A stretch of 64,000 bases of DNA from an uncultured Pseudomonadales bacterium (GTDB lineage: Bacteria; Pseudomonadota; Gammaproteobacteria; Pseudomonadales; Azotimanducaceae), in contig OY282447.1 of the NCBI GenBank assembly GCA_958296165.1, positions 1,550,001 through 1,614,000 on the forward strand, written 5' to 3'. How positions within the stretch are numbered: position 1 is the stretch's first letter; the number at the start of each line of letters is the position of its first letter. Made by a program: the position numbers and the translations under genes. Below, in pieces: positions 1 to 6,501 of this stretch. Under the pieces are notes generated by a model, which worked only from the letters and a program-made list of their open reading frames with translations, was not told the origin of the DNA and ran no database searches.

Positions 1-78
1 GCGCCGCACCACCCAACCGCCAATGAAACCGGCGCTGCCCGTTACCGCAACCGTGCCGCCTTTCGGAATCGAAGCCAT
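1..78 (-). CDS. NAD-dependent epimerase/dehydratase, N-terminal fragment
   Basis: Only the first 26 codons lie in the window; the gene runs off the left edge. The start ATG is at 78, with GAGG about eight bases upstream. The fragment begins with a short polar leader and a beta strand, then the glycine-rich NAD(P)-binding turn TGSAGFIGG, the standard Rossmann motif of extended short-chain dehydrogenases (UDP-sugar epimerases, dihydroflavonol-reductase-like enzymes). The substrate cannot be told from this much. The gene is divergent from nothing obvious: the 98 bases to its right before the next stop codon hold no recognisable gene. Confidence 0.7.
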   Translation of the reverse strand, partial: MASIPKGGTVAVTGSAGFIGGWVVRR

Positions 79-176
79 CCTCTAACCTCGTGCATCAAGA
101 TGGCGCGAGCATAGGCGCTAGGCGGACGCGAGCGCAACCCGCGCTGCCTGGCGGCATTTGCCCACGAATTAGCGGC

Positions 177-611
177 TCAAGACTCATCGCGACTTCGCCA
201 GCGCGAAGCGTCCGCCAGCTCTCTAGCATGGCGCAACTGTTCATCGCGGTCTTCCTGTGCTGATGAAGGCAGCACGATGTCGGCGTGGAAGAGGTTGTCC
301 GCAATGGGAGACGCTCGCAGTGTGCGGCCCGAGGCTTGGGCGTCTTGGGCGGTCACGACCGCCCAGCCGTAGAAGCGTCGCGGCTTCGCACTACTGCTCT
401 GTCGTGCGCTAGCTGCGCTGTCCGCGCTCTTAACAATGCCCTCTTGAGGCGCAATGCTGAGTCTGTCTACTGAGATGCTCGCATTTCCCACTTTATCCAT
501 GAAGACACTGTGAGGCACAGAACGCTTGGCTCGACTAGCGTCTTTACTTCTGAAAACTCGCCGCCCGAGAGCCTCAGCCGAATCGAGAGGCGGAACATCG
601 GTTGTTTTCAA
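177..611 (-). CDS. Conserved hypothetical protein, third gene of a coupled trio
   Basis: This 144-residue protein has no recognised domain. Its start ATG overlaps the stop of the gene before it by four bases (ATGA), so translation is probably coupled. The N-terminal third is basic and Arg-rich, the middle is Ser/Ala-rich and looks disordered. The C-terminal half has a compact conserved-looking core containing RRFYGWAVV, followed by HADIVLP and an acidic/basic helix with DRDEQLRHARELAD. I recall similar proteins only as hypotheticals beside mobile-element or defence-type genes, and assign no function. There is no signal peptide or membrane segment. Confidence 0.6.
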   Translation of the reverse strand: MKTTDVPPLDSAEALGRRVFRSKDASRAKRSVPHSVFMDKVGNASISVDRLSIAPQEGIVKSADSAASARQSSSAKPRRFYGWAVVTAQDAQASGRTLRASPIADNLFHADIVLPSSAQEDRDEQLRHARELADASRWRSRDES

Positions 612-1195
612 CCGCCTTCCAAGTCAGCCAGAGCCTCGCGGAAGAACCCATCGGGCAGTCCGTTTGCGTCTGAGTACCGGGCGCGGCGGTGGTTGCCGTT
701 CAGATTGACCATGCACAGCACCTCGCCTTTAGGCTCGCACAGTGCCATAACTGATCGCCGGGGGCCTCCGGGTGCAACGACGGCGATCTCCCCTTCTGGT
801 GTCGGATACACCTCGAATCGCATAGGCCGGAGCCTATACATGCTTCTGAGCAAGCGACCAGCAGTCCAGATCACGCCGTTCGGTGGGGGCTCGAACCCCT
901 CATCGTGCGCCTCGTCTGCCACGTTGTCGAGGTCTGCCAGCGCTTCGGCCAAGTCCGGCGGAATATAAGGCTCGTGCGCGAGGCCTGTTATCTTGGGGAC
1001 GGCTTTGATCCAAAGCGGTATCACGGCTTCTATGTCGTAGCTGGGCTTCGCCAACCCGGACGTTCCAACATGTCCGCTGATAGGCTGTGTGTGTCGCGCT
1101 GGCAATACGGGCACATGCCCAACGTCCAGTGCATTGGAATCCATCGACGTTGTGGCGGTCGATTCAGTGCCAATACTCGCCGGCGGCATCAACAT
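608..1195 (-). CDS. Conserved hypothetical protein, middle gene of a coupled trio
   Basis: About 195 residues from ATG 1195. This start is preferred because it overlaps the upstream stop (ATGTTGA arrangement) and removes a long unlikely leader. The N-terminal 60 residues are low-complexity. The C-terminal part is dense and structured: an acidic helix with ALADLDNVADEA, a PxPNG turn, strands with RFEVYPTPEGEIAV and APGGPRRSV, and a terminal stretch with NLNGNHRRARY and LPDGFFREAL. This reads as a small alpha/beta domain of unknown role. It overlaps both neighbours (7 bp and 4 bp), so the three products are probably made in fixed proportion and may form a complex; that is inference. Confidence 0.6.
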   Translation of the reverse strand: MLMPPASIGTESTATTSMDSNALDVGHVPVLPARHTQPISGHVGTSGLAKPSYDIEAVIPLWIKAVPKITGLAHEPYIPPDLAEALADLDNVADEAHDEGFEPPPNGVIWTAGRLLRSMYRLRPMRFEVYPTPEGEIAVVAPGGPRRSVMALCEPKGEVLCMVNLNGNHRRARYSDANGLPDGFFREALADLEGG

Positions 1196-1854
1196 CTCGA
1201 TGTCCGATCTAGCGAGCTGGCCTGTGCGATCAAGGCTTGGACGACAGCCAAGTCGCTGTGCCATGAGTCGAGAATCGACAACATGGAGCTTATTCTCATC
1301 TGCTGGTTTGGCTCCTTGATGTCGCGGTGGATGTTGATCCGACAATGCGCCGTCGCTTCCGGCCCTTCTCGGATGTCCAGTGTCACGCGCTTGTCAGTCA
1401 TCTCATAGATCGCCTTGAGCTCGAACCTCGGCACAACAGACTGGAAGCTCATCCAAGCGCCGTCTGACTTCAACGCATTTGACACATGACAGATTGATGA
1501 GTTTCGCACTGCGCAGGTGAGGTTTGTTCCCAACGCCCTGTAAGGAACATGTGGAACCGTCTTCAAATAGCCCTTGGCGGCGGACGCACAAGCTAGCGAC
1601 TCAGGCAACAGTGGATCGCCAGATTGCTCGAACACCACCCGGGAAGGGTCTGCCGTGATAAGAAGACCATTATCGAACCCCACCCGTGAGAGTGTTGGGG
1701 TAGTAAATACCTCCTCTTCAGCCGGCTGCCAGCGTTCGTCGGTGATGCCGTTATGCCTAAGGAAGTCAGGATTGAGAATCGTCGGATTGTGAGTCTCTGC
1801 CACAATGACCACTGAGAACTGGGTGATGTCCATCTGTTGGCTAGGCTCGGTCAT
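1189..1854 (-). CDS. Conserved hypothetical protein, first gene of a coupled trio (TIGR04255-like)
   Basis: About 221 residues from ATG 1854, which has a GGTGG-like site just upstream; ATG 1833 is an alternative. The protein opens with an exposed strand containing ITQFSVVIVAETHNPTILNP and then DFLRHNGI. This block recurs in a sporadically distributed hypothetical family, and the overall strand pattern resembles the TIGR04255 group (from memory, unverified). Later blocks include FDNGLLITADPSRVVFEQ and LKTVPHVPYRALG. There is no signal peptide, membrane helix or obvious catalytic triad. It leads a three-gene set with overlapping ends. The intergenic DNA to its right holds IS debris, which suggests the trio is accessory. 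Confidence 0.6.
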   Translation of the reverse strand: MTEPSQQMDITQFSVVIVAETHNPTILNPDFLRHNGITDERWQPAEEEVFTTPTLSRVGFDNGLLITADPSRVVFEQSGDPLLPESLACASAAKGYLKTVPHVPYRALGTNLTCAVRNSSICHVSNALKSDGAWMSFQSVVPRFELKAIYEMTDKRVTLDIREGPEATAHCRINIHRDIKEPNQQMRISSMLSILDSWHSDLAVVQALIAQASSLDRTSRC

Positions 1855-2077
1855 ATTCCACCCGGTCGTGGTTGGCGACAGAGCCTGCGATTGCCCAACG
1901 TGCGGCATTACGCAAGCTCCCGTTTACGGTGTAGCCGTTGGTACGCCGCAGTACCCGCTCCAATACGCACATGTGTACTGTCTACCAGATCGCTCACGCA
2001 GTCAACCCGCAGAACTGTCCCACGCTATGTGAGCATGGGCGAAAGGGCTGAATCCAACGCTAAGTGAGCACGAAGGG

Positions 2078-2588
2078 GCGCGGACGGAGCGCGTCCTCCG
2101 CCTCGCGCGGCGCCGTCGCGAAGAGCCGGTTGAAGTCCGCCATGAACTCCGGCAGGCGGGCGTTCGCCGCCTCCATCCCGTCGGTCCCCCCGCAGCCGCA
2201 CCTCCTTCACGAGCCGATCCTGCAGCGTCCGGTTCGCCCGCTCCACGCGCCCCTTCGCCTGCGGCGTGCTGGCGTGGATCGGCTCGATTTCCAGCGTACC
2301 CAGCCGCCCGCGTGAACTGCGTCGGCGCGTCCTGCTCCCTTCCGGTTCACCTGGAACACGCCGTAGCGGTCCGAGTACAGCGCCGTCGGCCGACCGTGCG
2401 CCGCCAGATGCCCCCGCAGCGTCTCCATGTACGCCTGCGTCGTCTCCGACCCGAAGAACCGCAGCGCCAGCAGCCGGCGCGGACTCGAAGAGTCCGCCGT
2501 CGCGTCGTCTATGAACACGTGAGCGCAGCGCGGCCCGCGCCCATCGAAAGTTGCAGAAAAAAGGGGACATTACGACTTTGTGCTAACA
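2078..2588 (-). mobile_element. IS1202-family (ISNCY) fossil
   Basis: A truncated and frameshifted copy of the same element that lies whole at 4841-6308. In one minus-strand frame it encodes the part of the integrase core around FIDDATADSS and LYSDRYGVFQVNRKG. The next frame continues with IEPIHASTPQAKGRVERANR and TLQDRLVKE. The terminal repeat survives at 2581-2588 (tgctaaca outward, with the internal AATGTCCCC motif). The other end and most of the N-terminus are missing. It keeps the catalytic middle that the 4841-6308 copy has lost, so the two copies decayed independently. Confidence 0.7.
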
Positions 2589-2783
2589 CCCGGATCCTCG
2601 GAGCACTCGGTAGTTGTCGTCGATGCATCGGTCGCACACGGCCTGCTGCAAGATAGACGTGGCCACAGCGTTTCGGCGCGGAAAACACGTCCGAAGACCG
2701 CCTTTGACCGTCGATTGGCACCTTTGTTCACCTTCTCTGGAACAAAGCGTAGGCTCGAACCACTATGTAGCTGAGGATTGGAC

Positions 2784-3237
2784 TCAGGTCGACGATTGGT
2801 TACTGCGAGACAACGCCTTGATTGCTTTGGAGAGCGTAGCGATAACACCGTATCCGGCAACAGCTATGAGGGCTGGGGTCACAATTTTGCCCACAAGCGC
2901 ACGTTGCGCCATGTCGCCAAAGAACGCGAAGCCGAACAACGTCAACCCCACCGCAACCACGACTGCCAGCAATGTCCAGACCAATCTGCGGAAGAACTGC
3001 AGACGTTTGTCCTCTAGCGCTATCTGCGCATCGCGTGTCTCGGACATATACTGAAATTGGCGTTGATCTTTGCGCAGCGGAGTATTCGAGCACCTTGAGC
3101 ATTACGCCAGACCTCTGGTTGTCACGATCGATACGTTGTCTTTCAAGCTGTATCAATTCGTGGAACGCAGGCTCGGCGGACGACGGAAGCGGTACTCCCG
3201 CGTCTTCCTGTCCAACAGAGCCATCGTCAACGGGCAT
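2784..3237 (-). pseudogene. Small coiled-coil/membrane protein, apparently frameshifted
   Basis: Translation from ATG 3237 gives an acidic leader and then a charged helix containing ELIQLERQRIDRDNQRSG and LKVLEYSAAQ. At about 3068 the frame must change to continue into KDQRQFQYMSETRDAQIAL, then LEDKRLQFFRRLVW and two membrane segments (about 20 residues each). Joined, the two halves make one sensible design: an N-terminal coiled coil, two C-terminal membrane helices and a short basic tail. The shift sits at an A-run (CAAAGATC on the coding strand). It could be a real mutation, a sequencing error or programmed frameshifting. If unshifted, the downstream ATG at 3047 would give an 87-residue membrane protein. 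Its start overlaps the upstream stop by one base (TGATG). Confidence 0.5.
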
Positions 3238-3479
3238 CACAGACCTACGTAAACGGACTTCTTGCCCACTACGACTTCCCGCATACCCGGTTCCACAAAT
3301 AGTTCCACCGGCCAAGATCGAACCACAAAGCCCCTCCCATAGGGAGAGCTAACGACCTTCGAGACCATGCCATTCGCCGCGTCCTCTGGACCGCGCCGGT
3401 TCGCTTCCCGGCGTGCATCGGTGTAGGTGTCAAAGACAGCGTCGCGACCAAAAACAGTCTCGGGCTGGCGTGCGTCCAT
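3237..3479 (-). CDS. Small hypothetical protein (80 aa)
   Basis: An 80-residue soluble protein with no recognised family. The N-terminal half is helical and charged (TYTDARREANRRGPEDAANG). The second half is predicted beta strands with VVSSPYGRGFVVRSWPVELF and a short closing strand VVVGKKSVYVGL. It ends in a TGATG overlap with the coiled-coil/membrane gene that follows, so the two form a coupled pair. It resembles in layout only, not in sequence, the pair at 57121-57725. No nearby gene suggests a function. Confidence 0.45.
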   Translation of the reverse strand: MDARQPETVFGRDAVFDTYTDARREANRRGPEDAANGMVSKVVSSPYGRGFVVRSWPVELFVEPGMREVVVGKKSVYVGL

Positions 3480-3647
3480 TTCTTGTCACTCTCCTGTACG
3501 TCGGTCAAGCACTGTTCTCAGCGTACTCATGAAGAGCCCCACATCCTCAAAATGCAGCACTCTTCACAAGCCGCGTCCATCGCGTTATAGCGTAGCCGCG
3601 CGAGCCGAGCAACCTTCGCAGCCAAGACAATCTCACTTGAGATCGGC

Positions 3648-4763
3648 CTAACCCGCGCTGGCAACTTCCTTGGCCTGCTCTGCAGCCACCACATCGCCCA
3701 TGCCTTGCCACTCGTCCCACTGGTTGCACAGCGCGTCCTTGGAGCGCTGCCAGGGATCGTTGCCCTCCTCGTATTCCAACCACTCGCCGCGCTGGCCGCG
3801 ATCTGGGTGATCGGTGACGCCGTTCACCATCTTGTCCGGCTGGCGCTTCTTGTTGCGGATGCGGAAGATGATGTTCTTGCGCGATTCCGTGCCGAGCTCG
3901 TTGCGGGTGCCGGAGTGCGGGATGTGAAACACCGTGATGCATGCGTCGCCGGGCTCCATGAGGATCTGCGTCGGGCGCGGCCAGTACACGCCGTCCGGCG
4001 TGCATTCGGAAGTGTCGTCAATGAACTCCTCGCGCACCGTTTGCGGCAGATATACAAGGCCGCAGCGGTTTGGGGCGTCGTAGTTGAGGCGCGGCCAACC
4101 GGGGCCTTCCGGGCCGATGCAGCCGTTCACGCTGCGTTGCCAGCGGAAGAATCTCTCGGTGACGTGGTGAGCGCCCTTCAGCAGCGCGGTTTGGCCGCGG
4201 CCCTCGCGCGTTTGGTCGTTCAGGCAAACGAACACGAAGGCTGTGAAGCTGCCCATGCCGAGAGTCATCTCCGGGTCCTCGAACAACGGCACGCTGTTGT
4301 GGCCGATTACGTCTGCGCTGCGGCCCAAGTCGCCCTTGGGCCCGGAGGCGACGTAGCGGCGGTATATCTCGCCCGGCGTGCCGGTTTGCCTCTCTTGCGG
4401 CACGCCGATGGTGCATAGCCCATCCATGTGCGATTCGGCTGCGAAGTAGGGTTGATCCTTCTCGCGGTAGCCCAGGTTGTTGAAGCGATCGCCGGGGCTG
4501 CGCACCTTGCTTACACCTACTTGGCAGACGATGGGCGGGTCGAAGTAGCCCATCGCGTCGTGGAGGACGGGGGTTACGTCCGAGGCGTTCACCAAATCCG
4601 TCATCTCCCTCGCAGCGCCAGCGTATTGGCCTTCCACAGGGTTTCGCAAGCGGTCCAACGCCGCATCCACGAGATCGTCCGAGACCGCGTTCTTCACCAC
4701 GATGTAGCCGTCGCGGTAGAACGCTTGTTTCTGCTCCAAGGTGAGGGTGGCGAGCGTGGTCAT
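3648..4763 (-). CDS. Phytanoyl-CoA dioxygenase (PhyH) family protein
   Basis: A 371-residue cytoplasmic protein of the PhyH family of Fe(II)/2-oxoglutarate-dependent oxygenases. These hydroxylate small or lipid-like substrates while converting 2-oxoglutarate to succinate and CO2. The family opening LEQKQAFYRDGYIVVKNAVS is at residues 9-28. The metal-binding HxD is His112-Asp114 (SHMDG). The distal His is most likely His283 within HSGTRNE, and Arg301 is a plausible 2-oxoglutarate anchor. Length and order fit an active enzyme. The substrate is unknown. It is monocistronic, with a 14-bp palindrome about 50 bp upstream of its start and an IS inserted just beyond that. A second, shorter PhyH paralogue lies at 63166-63978. 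Confidence 0.88.
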   Translation of the reverse strand: MTTLATLTLEQKQAFYRDGYIVVKNAVSDDLVDAALDRLRNPVEGQYAGAAREMTDLVNASDVTPVLHDAMGYFDPPIVCQVGVSKVRSPGDRFNNLGYREKDQPYFAAESHMDGLCTIGVPQERQTGTPGEIYRRYVASGPKGDLGRSADVIGHNSVPLFEDPEMTLGMGSFTAFVFVCLNDQTREGRGQTALLKGAHHVTERFFRWQRSVNGCIGPEGPGWPRLNYDAPNRCGLVYLPQTVREEFIDDTSECTPDGVYWPRPTQILMEPGDACITVFHIPHSGTRNELGTESRKNIIFRIRNKKRQPDKMVNGVTDHPDRGQRGEWLEYEEGNDPWQRSKDALCNQWDEWQGMGDVVAAEQAKEVASAG

Positions 4764-4811
4764 GACTCTATTGGCCTCTGCGTAACAAAGCGCGAAAGGT
4801 AGTGGAGCTAG

Positions 4812-4825
4812 GTTGACCGGTCAAC
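4812..4825. promoter_or_regulatory. Perfect 14-bp palindrome upstream of the PhyH gene
   Basis: GTTGACCGGTCAAC reads identically on both strands and lies 49 bases before the PhyH start at 4763, where an operator could control initiation. Its last base abuts the 16-bp target duplication of the IS1202-type element, so the insertion has probably cut the promoter off from DNA further upstream. No matching regulator is encoded next to it. Treated as a candidate operator only. Confidence 0.35.
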
Positions 4826-4840
4826 TTCTGCGATGTTGCC
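4825..4840. repeat. Target-site duplication, left copy (16 bp)
   Basis: CTTCTGCGATGTTGCC directly precedes the IS left end and is repeated exactly at 6309-6324 directly after the right end. A 15-18 bp duplication is the length described for the ISTde1 subgroup of the IS1202 family. The perfect match shows a fairly recent, simple insertion. Confidence 0.9.
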
Positions 4841-4847
4841 TGTCAAC

Positions 4848-4913
4848 GCAAAGCAGAAATGTCCCCTTTTGTGCAAAGCAGAAATGTCCCTTTGTGCAAA
4901 GCAGAAATGTCCC
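4848..4913. repeat. Three iterons at the left end of the IS1202-type element
   Basis: The 18-bp unit GCAAAGCAGAAATGTCCC occurs at 4848, 4873 and 4896, spaced 25 and 23 bp. Two looser copies lie inverted at the right end (about 6250-6303). Their position at the IS ends and near-helical spacing suggest binding sites for the transposase. Confidence 0.75.
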
Positions 4914-5077
4914 CTTCGCCGGCTCGCGCAGCCGATTGAAAGCGCCTGCGCGAGGCGAGCAGTCGAGTCGCGTCCGAATGGCGTTTTCCACGGTCTTTCC
5001 ACGGGCGCGGTCCCCGACCAGAAGATCGGCGGTGGGAAACGCGGCGCCGCTTCGGATGCCGTCCCGCCGATGCGACC

Positions 5078-6232
5078 TCATGCGGCGCGCTCCGCCGGCT
5101 TGAACGGCCGCCGCCACGGATGGTCCGGCGCCGGCTTCCAGTCCGGCCTCCCCGCCTGTGCCGCCTTCGCCGCGTCGACCCGGTCCCGCACGCCCTTCTC
5201 GTCCTCCACGGCGACCGCGGCCTCGCCCTCCGCCAGCACGCGGAACGCCAGCCTGCGCCCCTGGGCAGCACCGCCACGGTGCCGTCGAAGCCCTTGCACG
5301 CCGTCGCCGCCGCGCCGCGAAGGCGGTGGCCCCTGCCCTCGCCGACCAGCTGGAACTCGCGCCGCTCGAACTGGAACGTCAGGTTCTTCGACAGCTTCCG
5401 CGTCGCCTGCTCGCACAGGATCAGGTCCAGCTCCTCGGCGTCGTGCGGAACCGGACGGTGCGCGTCCTCCGCCTCCCGCGGCGCCGCCGCGGAGCGCCGG
5501 TTGAAGTCCGCCATGAACTCCGGCAGGTACGCGTTCGCCGCCTCCATCCCGTCGATCCCCCGCAGCCGCATCTCCTTCACGAGCCGATCCTGCAGCGTCC
5601 GGTTGGCGCGCTCCACCCGCCCCTTCGCCTGCGGCGTGCTGGCGTGGATCGGCTCGATGTCCAGCGTCCCGAGCGCCCGCGTGAACTGCGTCGGCGCGTC
5701 CTCGCTCCCCTTCCGGTTGACCCGGAACACGCCGTAGCGGTCCGAGCGCGGCGCGGCCCGCGCCCCTCGAACCAGTCGTGCGGCGAGCCGTCCACCTGCG
5801 CCAGCTCCCCGACCCGCGCGCGGCGCGGACGGCTCTGTGGACCCGCGCCTCCCGACGCCGCTTCGGACGCCACAGCCCTTCCTCCGCCATCCACTTCCTC
5901 AGCGTCTCCCGCGACACCGACAGGCCGTGCTCATCCGACAGCTTCTCCGCCGCGAACGTCGGCCCGAAGTCCGCGCAGCGCTCCCGAACCAGCGACATCG
6001 CCGCCTGCCGAACCCCGGCGTCCAGCGCGTTGTTCGGGCGCCTGCGCCGGTGCCCCGAGACCATCCCCGCCGCGCCGCGTTCCCGGTACCGCTTCGCCAG
6101 ACGCTTCACCTGCCTCACGCCCACCCCAAGCCGCGCCGACGCCTCCTCCTGGCGCAGCCGCCTCTCGACCACCGCCTGCACCGCCAACGCCCTGTCCGCC
6201 TCCCTCATCGTCATCGTCCCTTCGACCTTCAA
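5078..6232 (-). pseudogene. IS1202-family transposase, frameshifted and internally deleted
   Basis: The N-terminal third reads in one frame: a helix-turn-helix region with RLGVGVRQVKRLAKRYRERG and then RRRRPNNALD. The next segment shifts frame (DGSPHDWFEGRGPR, then VFRVNRKG, STPQAKGRVERANR, TLQDRLVKEMRLRG). The tail returns to the first frame (AVEDEKGVRDRV, PDWKPAPDHPWRR). About 80-90 residues of the integrase core between the first and second catalytic acidic positions are missing compared with family members. At least two frameshifts plus the deletion make it non-functional; mobility would depend on another copy. Confidence 0.8.
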
Positions 6233-6308
6233 TCCTCACCCCAGCGAAGTTGCCAAAAGGGGACACTTTAGAATTGCAGAAAGGGGACATTACCGCTTTG
6301 CGCTAACA

Positions 6309-6324
6309 CTTCTGCGATGTTGCC
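6309..6324. repeat. Target-site duplication, right copy (16 bp)
   Basis: Exact repeat of 4825-4840, directly after the right terminal repeat of the IS1202-type element. Confidence 0.9.
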
Positions 6325-6415
6325 GGCTAAGGCGACAAGAACTGTCGACGAGTCGAATGGGAACGGCGGCTAGGCTCGGCGGCGGTCGGCGGCTCTGGAA
6401 TCGGCGCCGCGGGCT

Positions 6416-6497
6416 GCGGTCGGCGTAGCAATCACGGTCATGCAGCCTGGGGGTACGCGGTCGGCGTAGCAATCACGGTCATGCAGCCTGGGGGTAC
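6416..6497. repeat. 41-bp direct repeat, two tandem copies
   Basis: Two identical 41-bp units run head to tail at 6416-6456 and 6457-6497, each ending in CTGGGGGTAC. The second unit ends inside the target duplication of the ISAs1-type element that begins at 6502. The function is unknown. It may be a slippage duplication at a recombination-prone site. Confidence 0.8.
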
Positions 6498-6501
6498 GAT
6501 G

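Larger units (their letters stand above)
4841..6308 (-). mobile_element. IS1202-family insertion sequence, ISTde1-like
   Basis: A 1468-bp element bounded by imperfect inverted ends (TGTCAACGCAAAG at the left, TGTTAGCGCAAAG reading in from the right) and by perfect 16-bp direct repeats. Both ends contain repeated motifs of the form GCAAAG...AATGTCCC: three at the left (4848-4913) and two at the right. These are likely transposase-binding iterons. The single transposase gene on the minus strand is broken. The element lies between the PhyH promoter region and the 41-bp repeats. Confidence 0.85.

Noticed and set aside
1908-2077. A gene between the coupled trio and the IS1202 fossil
   Set aside because: Short frames only, without a ribosome site or family likeness; treated as debris with a loose internal repeat near 2022 and 2059.
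4848-4913. Short spaced repeats resembling a CRISPR array
   Set aside because: Only three 18-bp units with 5-7 bp between them, located at an IS terminus with inverted counterparts at the other end. They are transposase-site iterons; no cas genes are present.
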